From positions 7,098,663 to 7,162,662 of the forward strand of contig CM053276.1 in the NCBI GenBank assembly GCA_028583415.1: DNA of 64,000 nucleotides, written 5' to 3'. Position numbers and translations under genes: made by a program. Source of the stretch: Protea cynaroides (Eukaryota; Streptophyta; Magnoliopsida; Proteales; Proteaceae). Within the stretch, counting starts at the first letter, position 1; each line of letters starts with the position of its first letter. Positions 24,101 through 33,993 of the stretch are shown here, in pieces. Under the pieces are notes generated by a model. That model had not been told where the DNA came from and made no database searches. It worked only from the letters and a program-made list of their open reading frames with translations.

Positions 24101-27100
24101 GACAGAGAGACTAGAATAGATGAAAAAGTTCACTAACCAGGGAAGAAGAAAGCAGATAAAACTTTAGCTGAAAGCAATCATTACCAAAATCCTGACTTGA
24201 TGTTACCATGCCAGCCCGAAACATAAGATTCTGCAACCAAGTGCAATCCTTAAGATTGCAAGCTCTCCCTGAAAATAGTTTCTCGGACACAGAATTCCTG
24301 TTTAAAATATGAAATTGATGATAGATTACCAATCTATTTTTAAAAAATACGATCACTAAAAGATTCACAAATTAGAGCAAGAATGTTGAGAACTCTTCCA
24401 AAGTTTGAATAAATCCAAGCATCGTCTCTTGTTGCTGTGAAGTGGCATCAGAAGTATTTCAATTCTAATGCAAGATTAGACAATGGAACATTAAACTTAA
24501 AGAGATGCAATTGAGCAAGAAAGACACACACAAACAAAAACAAAAACAAAAAAATAAAAAACAAAAACAAAAACAAAAGGGAGAGAAAACAAATAATTTT
24601 CTCTGAGAAACAACTTGAGTGTCTAGTGCAACCACATCAATCTTCCTTCTAAATTCAATTAATATCAAACCACAAGCAGCCATGACTTGAGTCAGATCTT
24701 CCATAAGCAGAAACACAATAGCACTCAAATCTATCGATAAAAATACATGCTAAATACATGAATTTGTAATTAAATAACAATAACGGAAGATGCTTCTAAC
24801 AACTAAAGTCATGTAATTTTAAACATCCACATGTTAAACGTGTGTACTCTTAACGTTGTGGATGCATGAGAATTGAGAAGAATAGATTCTTATGGATGGA
24901 TTCCATTGATTTGGGCACCAACCTGATCCTACAAACCAAAAGGAAAGCTGAGAGAAAGAACTGAGCCACTGCTGTGGGTATGTAATGTTGTCTTCTTCCA
25001 AGCTTAAATCTGTCGGTTTCTTCCATGTACAGTATAATAATCTATCCCTACATAACCTCTTTACAGCATTCAACCTCAATGCTTTATAACAATGGTCAAG
25101 GGTAACAGATACAGCAACCATGATCAGGGAGTGACACAAATCCTTCACAACCAGTGCCAGGATTCACTCTTTTTCTAGATTACACTTGAGCAGAAACTAA
25201 GGCTCTGTATGGTAACCTTGCGAAAAAACGTTTCTCGTAGTTTTCTATGTTTTTGGAACAGAATTGGTCAGATTCCTGTATGGTAAATCCGGTCAATTTT
25301 TCTGTTCCATTGGCATAAACCAGATTAAAAAAAACAACCAAAAGGGTGTTTCGAGAAACAACTTTAAGTTGTTTCTTGTTAACAATAACTAATGAAACTG
25401 AATGCTTCAATGATCTTTAGGGACCATGCAGTCATTATTTATAATAAGAAATGACTAACAAAAAAGAGTTACAAAAGAACTAAAACTCCCCACCCATGAC
25501 CAACTCGAGTAGGTTACATGGGATGGATCAAACCATTATGCCCTTGCGTGCTACATATCACAACACTCCTCCTCAAGTTGTCACATAGATGTAAAACAAG
25601 CCCAACTTGGCCAAATTAGGATGAAAAAGTTTCTCATGCAAACCCTTAGTGAATACATCAGCCAACTGGTCTTCAGACTTCACAAAGGGCATACAAATCA
25701 GTTCACCCTCGAGTTTCTCTCTTTGATGAAGAGATAATTAATCTCCACATGCTTAGTATGGTCATGTTGTGCTGGCTTATGAGCAAACTGATTGCAGCTT
25801 TGTTATCACAATACAAGTATACAACATCACTGGAAGACGAATAGGAACACCAAGACCTTCTAGTAAAATTCTGAGCCAAAGTAACTCACAGATCTCTTGA
25901 GCCATAGAACGAAATTCTGCTTCAGCACTTGACTTTACCACAACATTCTACTTCTTGCAATGCCCATAGTTGTTAAACACCCAAGTGCCCTTGTGACACA
26001 TTGGAAAATCAGACACCTTGGTAGCCTAGGCAGGCTCTTTGATCACCTACGCAACCGCCTTGGTTGCCTAGGTGCCCCATCAAACCTCCAACACCTTAGT
26101 TCGCCTTGGAGCCTTGGCAACTATGGCAACGCCACATGACAAGATTACCATCAACAAAAGTACCATAGCCAGAAGCAAACTTCCCTATTCGGAGATCCAC
26201 CCCAATCAACATCTGTGTATGCCTCAATCCGTAGATGATCATGAGGGGATAAAAGAATCCATTTTTGAGGGGTTGACTTTAAGTAACGAAGATTACAAAG
26301 AATAGCCTCTATATGAGAGGAGTAGGGATCATGCATAAACTAACTTACCAAACTCACAGCAAAAGCAATGTCTGAACGTGTGGGTGTGAGGTAGATCAAC
26401 TTTCTCACAGGCCATTGGTAATGACCCTTATCAACTTATTCACAATCCTTATCATTGAATTGAGTATTATTTTCCAAAGGAGTGTCACTGGGATAACAGC
26501 CCAACAAACTAGTCTTAGATGAAAGATCAATGACATATTTTATTTGGGAGAGGAAGATACCCTTTGATGATCGAGCAACTTCAATTACAAGAAAATATCT
26601 TAATTTTCCCAGATCCATTATTTCAAACTCACGACCAAGGAAAATCTTGAGGCAAGAGACCTCATCACTATCATTTCCAGTGATGACTATATTATCAACA
26701 TAGACTATGAGAAAAGCGACTTTGCCACCAAATCGCTTAATGAACAGAGTATGGTCAACTTGCTATGTTTGTACCCTGCTGAAATCATAGTTTTGTGAAG
26801 TATGCCAAACCACGCTCGAGGAAACTGCTTCAACTCATAGAGTGCACGCTTCAATTTGTAAACTTTGCCATGAGTTGTATCAAAAGAAAAACCTGGAGGA
26901 ATGTCCACATACACTTCTTCATCAAATTCCCTATGTAGAAATACATTTTTGACATCAAGTTGTTGGAGATCCCATAATATAACTTGAATAATATTTAATT
27001 TGGCAACTTGAGCAAATATCTCCTTGTTATCAATCCCACATGTCTAGGTAAAGCCCTTAGCCATAGGCCTTGCTTTGTACCTATTTACCGTCCCATCAAT

Positions 27101-30100
27101 TTTCTGTTTTACCACAAACACCCATTTGCGGCCAACAGGTCTCTTTCTTGAAGGAAGAGCAACAAGATCCCATGCATCATTATTCTTCAAAGTTTTAATC
27201 ACTTATATCATAGTTGCTTTCCACTTTGGATCTATACAAGCCTCCTACATCTTCTATGGCATACTAACAGAGGAAAGGAAGACACAAAAAGCACAATAGG
27301 TACTAGAAAGAGAGTCATAAGAGCCTACATGAGATACGGGGTGTTGAGTACAAGCCCTAGTACCTTTACTGACAATAGGTAACTCAGGAGAGGAGGAGAT
27401 TTTACTGGATGATGTAGGCAGCTCTAGCTCAAATGATGGTGACGGGATGATAGAAGGTGCAGTAGTAAACTAGTAGTCGTGGTCTCAACTTGTTTTTTTT
27501 TTTCGAGTCCTCTAACAGACCTAAAGGGTTGACTCATCCAAATTCTCATGCGTTTCATCCTAGACCAAAACTGGTGTATGTGGCTCAGTTTCCTCCAGAA
27601 CCAGAACTGGTGGTACCGATGGTGGATGCTCCCCCTGAGACGGAATCAAGTGCTCCCCTTAAGTTAGAGTATCCTCAAGTAGAGTCGGAACAAGAAGAAT
27701 CTCAAGAATAAACACATCTTCATTATTCTCTGACTCTCCATGAAGAGGTGGTGATGAGTAATACAAATGGGTTTCATGGAAGAGAATATCCATCGTCACC
27801 AAGGTACAACGCGTAGGAGGATGGTAGCACTTGTAGCTCTTCTGAGTAGCCGAGTATCCCAAAAATACACACTGGAGGCCACGGGGTTCTACCTTGACTG
27901 ATGATCGCAAACATAACACACAACCAAAAATCCTGGGAGGGACAACGAAGAAGCTAAACCTAGCAGAACATCAATCGGGGAATGAGAAGCCAAAGTGCAA
28001 GTGGGCAAACGGCTGATGAGATAGGCAGCAATCTCCAGTACTAAATCGGAACATAGCTAGCAAACATGAGAGCATGCCACCTCCACGAGATGGTGGTTCT
28101 TCCGTTCAGCCACACCACTCTGGACCACGGTGTCAATACAGCTAGTTTGATAGAAGATCCCGGAGTCCACCAAATAAGTCTGAAACTGTCACTCAAGATA
28201 CTATCGGCCATTGTCGTTTCGTAAAATCTAAAGGGTGCCGTTAAATTGAGAGTGTGTCATGTTATGGAAGATCTGTAAATAACGGAACACCTTACTTTTC
28301 TGCTATAGTATAAGAGTAACAGTCAATGAACATAACAAACCAATGATGACCAGAAATATAAGCATGACGAGCAGGACCCCAGACATCGGAATGTACCAAA
28401 TGGAAAGGAGACGCATTTCTCTTGTTTAATGGGGAATAACTAAAAGGAGTTTGTTTGGCCAAAATACAAGCCTCACAAAAAAACTCCTCCTTATTACATT
28501 GTTTGACTGAGGAAAAACATGAGATAAAGTCCCAAGGGAAGGATGTCCTAAACGACAATGCCACTGATGGAGATTTGATTAGGCCGAGTGTAGCTCATGA
28601 AATGGTGGAGGTAACGCCAGTGGATAACCATCGTCGAGAAAATAGAGACCACCATGCACCTTACCACATCCAATCATCTTCCTCAATCATCTTCCTTTCC
28701 ACCAAATCTTAAAAAACACAATGGGTTGGAAAAAAGATGACTTTACAGTTTAAATCCCTAATAAAGCTACTTATGGAAAGTAAATTTTTAGTAAAGCTAG
28801 GGATATGTAAAACAGAAGATAATGTAAGAGAAGGGAAACAGAAAATGGAAGCCTTTCCAAAGATAGAAGAGAGAGAAAGCAGCAACTATCGATCTTCAAC
28901 GAAACAAATCATACTTTAATCGAGGTAGAGATGGACAGCAACAACTAGATCCATAAGAGATCACCTCATTAGTACTGCATTTTTTAGGAAGCAAAGAGCC
29001 AAGAGAGAACAGATTATGCAAGAAGGGGAAAAGGTTGTGGAAAGGAGAGTTTTTTCTCTCGCGGAAAAGCTAGATCAGGTATTTAGCTCTGATGCCATGT
29101 TAACAATAAATAATGAAACTGAATGCTTGGATAGTCTATAGGGACTATCAAGCCTTTATTTATAATAAGAAGTGATTAAGAAGGAAGAGTTACAAAAGAA
29201 CTGAAAACTACCCACCCATGACCAACTCCTAATAGGAGTAGGTTACATGAAATGGATCAGACCACTATGCCCTTGCGGGGCTACATATCGCACACTTCTC
29301 AAATTCTAAAAAACCTTACCCGATTAAAAAAACTCACAACATCTTCGTCTATACCAAGAGGAGCAACAACCCAACGTTACCATCCACGACTGAATCTTGT
29401 TCCATTCTAAAGCAATCATTGGTGAAATTTGCAGGAACTCACCTCCTCTCTCCCCCCCAACCTCTCATATAAGTGTTTTAGTCTGATTTCTTCTGCATCC
29501 CCTTTCCCACACCACATGCATGTCAAGGTTGAGAATACCTCTGATGTTTTCTCTTTCCCCTTGGTTTCCAGGGATTTGTTGGAGAAAATTTCATTTCCGC
29601 AATTGTTCGTGTGGGTCTCTTTGGGTACCAAACGGATATGCATTACGATTTTGTTTTTCGTCTCCATGGAATTTGTCAGGTTTTGCATGTGGGTGAGGGT
29701 TGAAGCAATGTATTACTTGATTGAAGTAATCACTATTGGAAACTCTGATATGGATATGATACATAGAGATGAATTTTTGGTTGTGCTATTATTCATTTAT
29801 TCACATTATCTTACCTTTGTCTTGACATAGTTGCCTTGAGTGCACATGGAACTCATTGGAGGGCTTTGTTCACTTCTAATCTGTTGAAGTAGATATCAGC
29901 CAGTTTTCGATCTGATTAGATAAGATTAATCCATCTACCTCCACTTTCATCTGGATATGTAATGCTACTGTTATCGTCCCTAAGAGTGAATGGGATTGTT
30001 TGATCTTGTTGATGAGTCCCATGCAAATAGAGGATCCTGGTCCTCTGCAAGTCTTCACCATACAGAAATTTTTTTTTTCCAGTTTTACCATACATAGCAC

Positions 30101-31298
30101 AGAAGTATTTCAAAATAACAGAAACAGAAAAAGGCTGTTTTGGACCTAAAAACAGGTTTTTGGAAACAGAAATGTTACCATACAGAGCCTAAACACCTGA
30201 ACCACTGGTATGAGGACCCATGATATCGAAAACATATAACATATTGCACTTTCAGAGATATATCAACACCTACAGTAACTAACCTGCGGTCATTTTCTCA
30301 AATTAGCAAAACAAATAATCAGTCTTCTCAAGGTAAAGCTGAACCTATCAAGATGTCAAACAGTCCTTGAATCTGGTAGCCTCTACTTGCATAAACCAGT
30401 AGTAATGGACTTCCCAAGAGTAATGATACAAAGGAGAAAAACTAAGGAGAACTGTGTACTTTTTGCATTACGGAATAAATAAGGATCTATGAAATAAACA
30501 ACTAATTTCACTTTGTTCATTGTTTGAGCACTGGTGTTCACGTTAAAAGGAAAATGAATGCAATCAATTATAGCCAGAAAATTAAATAGAAATAGGAGAG
30601 AGCGATGGTGTTTCAATTTTAAGAGACGCACTTCTGACAAGTGTATATCTGTTACAGGACTAGTGAGCTGAATTTCATAAAAGTCATATAGGTCTTGTTG
30701 TATATCATCCTTTTCTCTCAGTAGTTAGACAATATTGAAAACAACTAAATAAGGAAAGAAAAGAGACACAATAAATTTTGTTATATTTTTGCAGCCCGAA
30801 TACAGATTTTATTTTTAATGGCTTTCCCCACTGTCATCTCAGGACAAATGACAGCAGAATCTTCAAACATGTAACATTTTGGAAAATCCTGTTACAATAC
30901 GAATCTCATAAATATTATCATGACAATAAAAAAAAATTTAAAAACAATTATATACACCTTTTTTTTATGAACACAATGAAATGGAACATCTAATACGGAA
31001 TCTCATTAGACCAGAAAAATCTTCTCTATGCAAGACTGTAAGATTAATCATTCCATTAAAGTACGATAAACTTAGTTAACTTACAGAAAGATAATATGAA
31101 AGAACAACACTCAACACAAGCGAAGAGAAATTTTCAAAATGAAACTGCGCAAACTTCAATCGCGAAGGAATTAAGCACAAAAAACAAAGTATCACTCGAG
31201 GAATACAAAATCACAATAAATGAGAACGACTCCAGCGATGAACTAGGGTTTGGTTAAGACGCTTACCTGCATAACACGAACTGCGAAAGCTTCATCAT
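12153..31298 (-). CDS. WHY2: WHIRLY2-like single-stranded DNA-binding protein, 3' end outside window
   Basis: Coding exons on the minus strand: 31298-31267, 24297-24185, 24095-23998, 23903-23811, 18188-18094, 17865-17792, 12239-12153. All have GT-AG borders and keep one frame, giving 197 residues plus a split serine codon. Motifs: the Whirly DNA-binding signature KGKAA (residues 63-67), MLTFCPAIGQRKYDW (exon 4), FALSPTEVGS and CEFFHDPSMK (exon 5), GQVRKSLS (exon 6), TSAEFAVIRTAFS (exon 7). Whirly proteins form tetramers that bind ssDNA; WHY2 protects mitochondrial DNA repair fidelity. The Arg-bearing, acid-poor N-terminus fits an organelle transit peptide. The final exon (an ALPHIMGWD-type segment in relatives) is not found down to position 1, so intron 7 exceeds 12 kb. 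The start is the Met-Met-Lys typical of WHY2; an in-frame upstream Met exists at 31553. Introns 1, 4, 6 and 7 are full of transposons. Confidence 0.9.
12240..15711. other. WHIRLY2 intron 6, distal part
   Basis: Mostly AT-rich sequence without a recognisable gene on either strand. It holds a C-rich tract at 14022-14056 (G-rich on the transcribed-sense minus strand), pyrimidine-rich runs near 14500-14620, and an imperfect CTA/CTG trinucleotide region at about 15330-15590. Long open frames here come from these simple repeats. Confidence 0.5.
15330..15590. repeat. Imperfect (CTA/CTG)n microsatellite region
   Basis: Interrupted tracts of TACTAC, GCTGCTAC and GTTGTTGTTGCTGC. Translation gives an artificial leucine-rich peptide. 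It lies just upstream of an LTR-like sequence at 15712. Confidence 0.7.
15712..16004 (+). repeat. Probable 3' LTR of a degraded LTR element
   Basis: A polypurine tract (CTTGAGGGAGAG) directly precedes TGTTGAAGATTG at 15712, the same junction style as the intact Copia at 11515. A TATA-like TATAAATAAGATAG follows at about 15870, with pyrimidine-rich sequence after it. The downstream end is uncertain. No matching 5' LTR or pol was found upstream, so this is a remnant. Confidence 0.5.
16125..16470 (-). repeat. Minus-strand 5' LTR with primer binding site
   Basis: On the minus strand the Met-tRNA-type site TGGTATCAGAGCC (near 16137-16125) is preceded by an LTR-like end TTTACA. The upstream sequence has a TATATATATTG stretch near 16250 and may start with TG at about 16470. 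Within it a unit of about 78 bp (from about 16288 and from about 16366) is tandemly repeated, each copy carrying a GA-run followed by GGCTAACATCGC. No downstream coding region is recognisable. Confidence 0.5.
16491..16777. repeat. Simple-sequence cluster with G-rich tract
   Basis: A (CTTT)n run, a T-run, a C-run at 16621-16636 and a G-rich stretch at 16751-16776 with four or more G-runs (GGGCGGGCGGTGGGTGGGG). The last fits a potential G-quadruplex. Non-coding. Confidence 0.7.
17338..17499 (-). mobile_element. Au-type SINE
   Basis: Minus strand: starts GAGGGCGATCCTTGGTG at 17499 and carries a box A-like GTGTGACGGTAAG and a box B GGTTCGAA. The body contains the conserved GCAGGGGTAAGGCTGC and CAGACCCTGCAATAGCGGGAGCC-like blocks characteristic of the plant Au SINE family. 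It ends GGACGCCC followed by a T-rich tail (the A-run at 17326-17337 on the plus strand). Transcribed by Pol III in principle and mobilised by a partner LINE. Target duplication not clear. Confidence 0.88.
18953..19440. repeat. Minisatellite, about five degenerate units
   Basis: CCCCACTGTTTTGGCTCAC begins at 18990, 19096, 19195 and 19285, with a diverged copy at about 19383. Unit length falls from 106 to 90 bp. Each unit carries a CTCACCGGGTTA-like segment and a TTTTGCCTCAA segment. Open frames through it are repeat artefacts. Confidence 0.85.
21155..22785. mobile_element. Palindromic TG...CA element with inverted arms and 5-bp TSD
   Basis: The left arm 21155-21856 and right arm 22042-22785 are inverted copies of each other with few mismatches by eye, around a 185-bp unrelated centre. 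Ends read TGATGCAGATCAGG and CCTGATCTGCATCA. The flank GACTT occurs on both sides (21150-21154, 22786-22790), a perfect 5-bp target duplication. Each arm holds a TATA-like CTATAAATAAGAG, looking like an LTR promoter, but the arms are inverted, not direct. No protein is encoded. The right arm carries an extra direct duplication near 22285-22345. It could be a product of retroelement autointegration or a fold-back element. Confidence 0.85.
23647..23725. repeat. Short hairpin MITE derivative (family B)
   Basis: Begins CATAGTTCTAAATCTC like the end of the 6029-6522 element. It contains a hairpin (CTCAGTGAGATCTCG ... CGACCTCACTGAG). The right end (GATTTAAAACC) is weakly inverted to the left. No target duplication found. 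Confidence 0.4.
24529..24577. repeat. (CAAAAA)n microsatellite
   Basis: Repeated CAAAAA/CAAAC units in WHIRLY2 intron 1, 230 bp upstream of exon 2. Confidence 0.75.
25965..26125. mobile_element. hAT-like MITE (family A) inside Copia RNase H
   Basis: 161 bp with ends CATAGTTG and CAACTATG. Flanked by GCAATGCC (25957-25964) and GCAACGCC (26126-26133), an 8-bp duplication with one mismatch. The interior shares the CCTAGG and CACCTTGG motifs of the element at 102-189. It inserted after the Copia, into its RNase H region. Confidence 0.75.
26130..28570 (-). pseudogene. Copia pol remnant of the minus-strand element
   Basis: From 28564 downward: pre-integrase cysteines (CEACILAKQ) and the integrase start HLVHSDVWGPA. 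Integrase C-terminus CVFLGYSATQKSYKCY near 27860. RT YVDIPPGF and KLKRALYELKQ at about 26910-26810, YVDN near 26705, DLGKLRYFL near 26610. RNase H DVDWGGS near 26210, interrupted by a 161-bp MITE. Multiple stops and frameshifts; non-functional. Confidence 0.88.
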
Positions 31299-31560
31299 CT
31301 TCCCTTGAAACTTCTTACGCAAAAAGCGATAGAGAAGAGGGAAATACAAAAAACAGAAAAAATAAAATAAAATTTCGCAAGCTTTGCTAGATTGGAAGTT
31401 GGGACCCAGCGTACCACTGGCTACTCTGTAGTCTGTATCCGTTCTTGCGAAATGGAAATGGAGGGAAGGAGGGAAACAGAAGTGTGGCAAACTCGTACAA
31501 ATAGAGAGTCGTTTCGCTAGATAGTCGCGTACATTGAGATCTCTGCACTGCACCAGCTAA
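31299..31560 (-). promoter_or_regulatory. Probable WHIRLY2 5' UTR and proximal promoter
   Basis: Sequence upstream of the chosen WHIRLY2 start. The frame stays open to a Met at 31553, so the leader could code for an N-terminal extension. No convincing TATA box placed. Upstream of 31560 AT-rich repeat sequence begins. Confidence 0.4.
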
Positions 31561-32019
31561 GGGTGTTAAAGGGTACGGTTTTGATTTTTTTGTTATATAA
31601 TGAGTAAAATTAAAATCGAAGCATTTATTAAACGATTTCAAAATATTTACTAAAATCGATTATTAATCGATAAAGGGAGAGGAAGAAAATTAATAAAAAA
31701 ATTAGAAGGAAAACTAGTGAAATCATTAAAATAATTTTGATCATATATGAAATTGGATTTACAATTTAAAAATACGCCATGCGTTAAGCTTTAAAATATA
31801 ATTTATTTATATAAATTTTGGCATTCAACACTAAGGGACTAAAATAAAGATTTGGTTGGTTTTAACAAGTCCAAATAATCCGTTTAATGGTTTCGTTTTT
31901 TAAACTAAGGCCAGTTTCATTTCTAAAACCATAATCGAATCAATCATTTCCATGGTTTCTGTTTAAACAGTGCAATTCAATTTTGATACATGATTTAGTT
32001 TCATTTTTGACACCTTTAC
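31561..32019. repeat. Possible decayed TIR element
   Basis: Starts TAAGGGTGTTAAAGGG and ends TTTTTGACACCTTTA, resembling the TIRs of the elements at 32696 and 39603 (TAAGGGTGTCAA). The interior is AT-rich with AAAATCGA motifs. No 8-bp duplication found. Confidence 0.4.
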
Positions 32020-32695
32020 ATAAGATATGCCCTCTTCTATTAAAATCTGGACCATTTTTCTCTCTAGCTTCTCTCTTCTTCTCCATATGATCTGTTATTG
32101 ATTATTCTTGTTTTTTCATTTTTTTGGATAGCATATAAGATTCCAATATGCCTCGTTTGTTTATAGATCTACCTTCCTATAATGTATTACAAAAATTCAT
32201 ATGTATTTATAAAACAAATTATTATTGTTATAAAAGTTTTCTATTTTTCCAAACATCACAAGGAATCTATTTTGCCACATGGGGAGATGAAGTATCAATT
32301 CCAATCGTTGGATAGAGATAACATGATCTGAATTACCCATATATTAAATTTCAAACTCTAATTATATCAAATACCTTATTTACATTGGCATACATTCTAT
32401 GTATGTCCATGCATATCATGTGAGTATTCTAAATATTACCATAACACTCTTGAGTTGAAATGGATAAGATAAAAATAAATGGCCCAGATTTGTCTTGTGA
32501 CATTAGAAAACATCACATACTTTTATTATATAGATAAACACCGCGTGCATATATTTGTAATGCAGTTTAAATATAAGTAAGAGAATTATTAATGTAACAA
32601 GGATATGTTATTTTCCAAACATAAAAAGACATCAACTATCCTCTTAGAACTACTAGTTGGGACATCATTAAAAATAAATATATGAGGATAATTTA

Positions 32696-33335
32696 TAAGG
32701 GTGTCAATAGAACAGTCCGATCTGGTTCGGTCCAAGTTTAAACTGTGTCAGGCTTTACAAACCCAGCCTAAAACATGTCTATTAAGGGATTGGATTGAGG
32801 TGGGCTACACTGGACACAATAACTAACGGGGTAGTCTGATGTCAAGTTGTTATCAAGTTGGGTTATTGGGTTGATTTCGGGCTGGCTCAGTCCAGGTTAC
32901 CTTATCATGTAGCTATTTTTGCACTGTGACGCTTTTTGTTCATATTTAATACAAGGGATTGTAAACGGTTGAGTTTTGATTAATTTTATGAGCATCTGAA
33001 TATGGACAATGGATTGCATATTTGCATTTATCTAGTTAGAATAGTTAGATCATTCGTCAATTGGTTATTATTTGAGCAACAAAAAGAATCAGTTCGGGCT
33101 AACTCGGGCTTCTTAACGGGCCTTATCGGTGTTCGAGTTCGGTATTATCGGTTCGGGCTAGTTCGGGCTTCTTAACAGGCCGATCCAGTCCAGTTTCGTC
33201 TGGGCCGAAATAGTGTCAAAATTTATAAGCCACAGACCGAAACCTGTCCATTAAGGGTTTGGTCCAGACTAGGTACTAGTTATATTGGGCCAACTCGATT
33301 CGTGCTAAAAGGCAGGTCCAGATTTGACACCCTTA
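32696..33335. mobile_element. hAT-like TIR element (family C), perfect 8-bp TSD
   Basis: 640 bp, TAAGGGTGTCAA to TTTGACACCCTTA, flanked by ATAATTTA on both sides (32688-32695 and 33336-33343). The interior is rich in CGGTTCGGGC-type words and related to 39603-40228, for instance ACATGTCTATTAAGGG and GGACACAATAACTAACGG. No coding capacity. It lies upstream of the VPS2-like relic. Confidence 0.88.
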
Positions 33336-33783
33336 ATAATTTAGTAGAATCAATTTTTGTTTTTTTTTTTGTTTTTGGGTAAACAGTAGAATCACATTCA
33401 CCGTTAAAATATTAACGTTAAATTGAAAACAAATAAAATCTTTAACTAAATTTATTTAAAAATGGTTAAAATCAAAATATCATTTTAAAGGGCTTTCTTT
33501 CTTGTTGGACTTATTGATTCCTCCCCCATTCTATCGTTCCCTCGTTCCTAATCTCTGCAACCAAAAAGTATAAATCCAAAAGGTCTAAAACCAATAAATA
33601 AGAAACCGCATTACCCTCGCGGTCCCTGGTTTAGGTGGTTTCGTGGTACGTGGAGGTCAGGCGAGCTTTTTGTGAATCTTTTCTTTGACAAGCTTCTTCT
33701 AAATTCGGAAAATTTTGGTTTTTACATTCAGTTTTGGTTCTGCTGTTAGCTTTCTCCACTGCAGATGATTGTTTGATCGAGAA

Positions 33784-33962
33784 TGAACGTCTTTGTTAAA
33801 AAAACCTACAGCGAAAGGTTTGTGCCCTAATTATCTATGTTTTTCTCCATTAGCTATGTTGTTATTTAATTTTCACATGTTCCTTTTTAGGTTACTCGTT
33901 TTCATGTACTTTCAAGGGAATTCTATAGATTTAATATCTCAATCATGGTTCGATTGTTGTCG

Positions 33963-33993
<31 letters not shown>

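Larger units (their letters stand above)
25377..29294 (-). mobile_element. Ty1/Copia LTR retrotransposon, minus strand, internally deleted
   Basis: LTRs at 29097-29294 (5', 198 bp) and 25377-25565 (3', 189 bp) share TGTTAACAATAA and ACATATCNCA ends. The primer binding site (complement of GCTCTGATGCCA, 29085-29096) abuts the 5' LTR and a purine tract CTTGAGGAGGAG abuts the 3' LTR. Flanks TTTCT and CTTCT fit a 5-bp target duplication with one mismatch. The element is 3.9 kb, short for a Copia: gag and protease are largely missing between 28570 and 29085. It has the same orientation as WHIRLY2. Confidence 0.9.
25201..30189. mobile_element. hAT-like TIR element interrupted by a Copia
   Basis: GGCTCTGTATGGTAAC at 25201 and its perfect inverse GTTACCATACAGAGCC ending at 30189 mark terminal inverted repeats. 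Subterminal sequence on both sides also carries related GTATGGTAAA and CTGTTTCC/GTTTTTGGA motifs. Removing the Copia at 25377-29294 leaves a non-autonomous element of about 1.1 kb. No clear 8-bp target duplication (GAAACTAA versus TAAACACC). It lies in WHIRLY2 intron 1. Confidence 0.6.
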
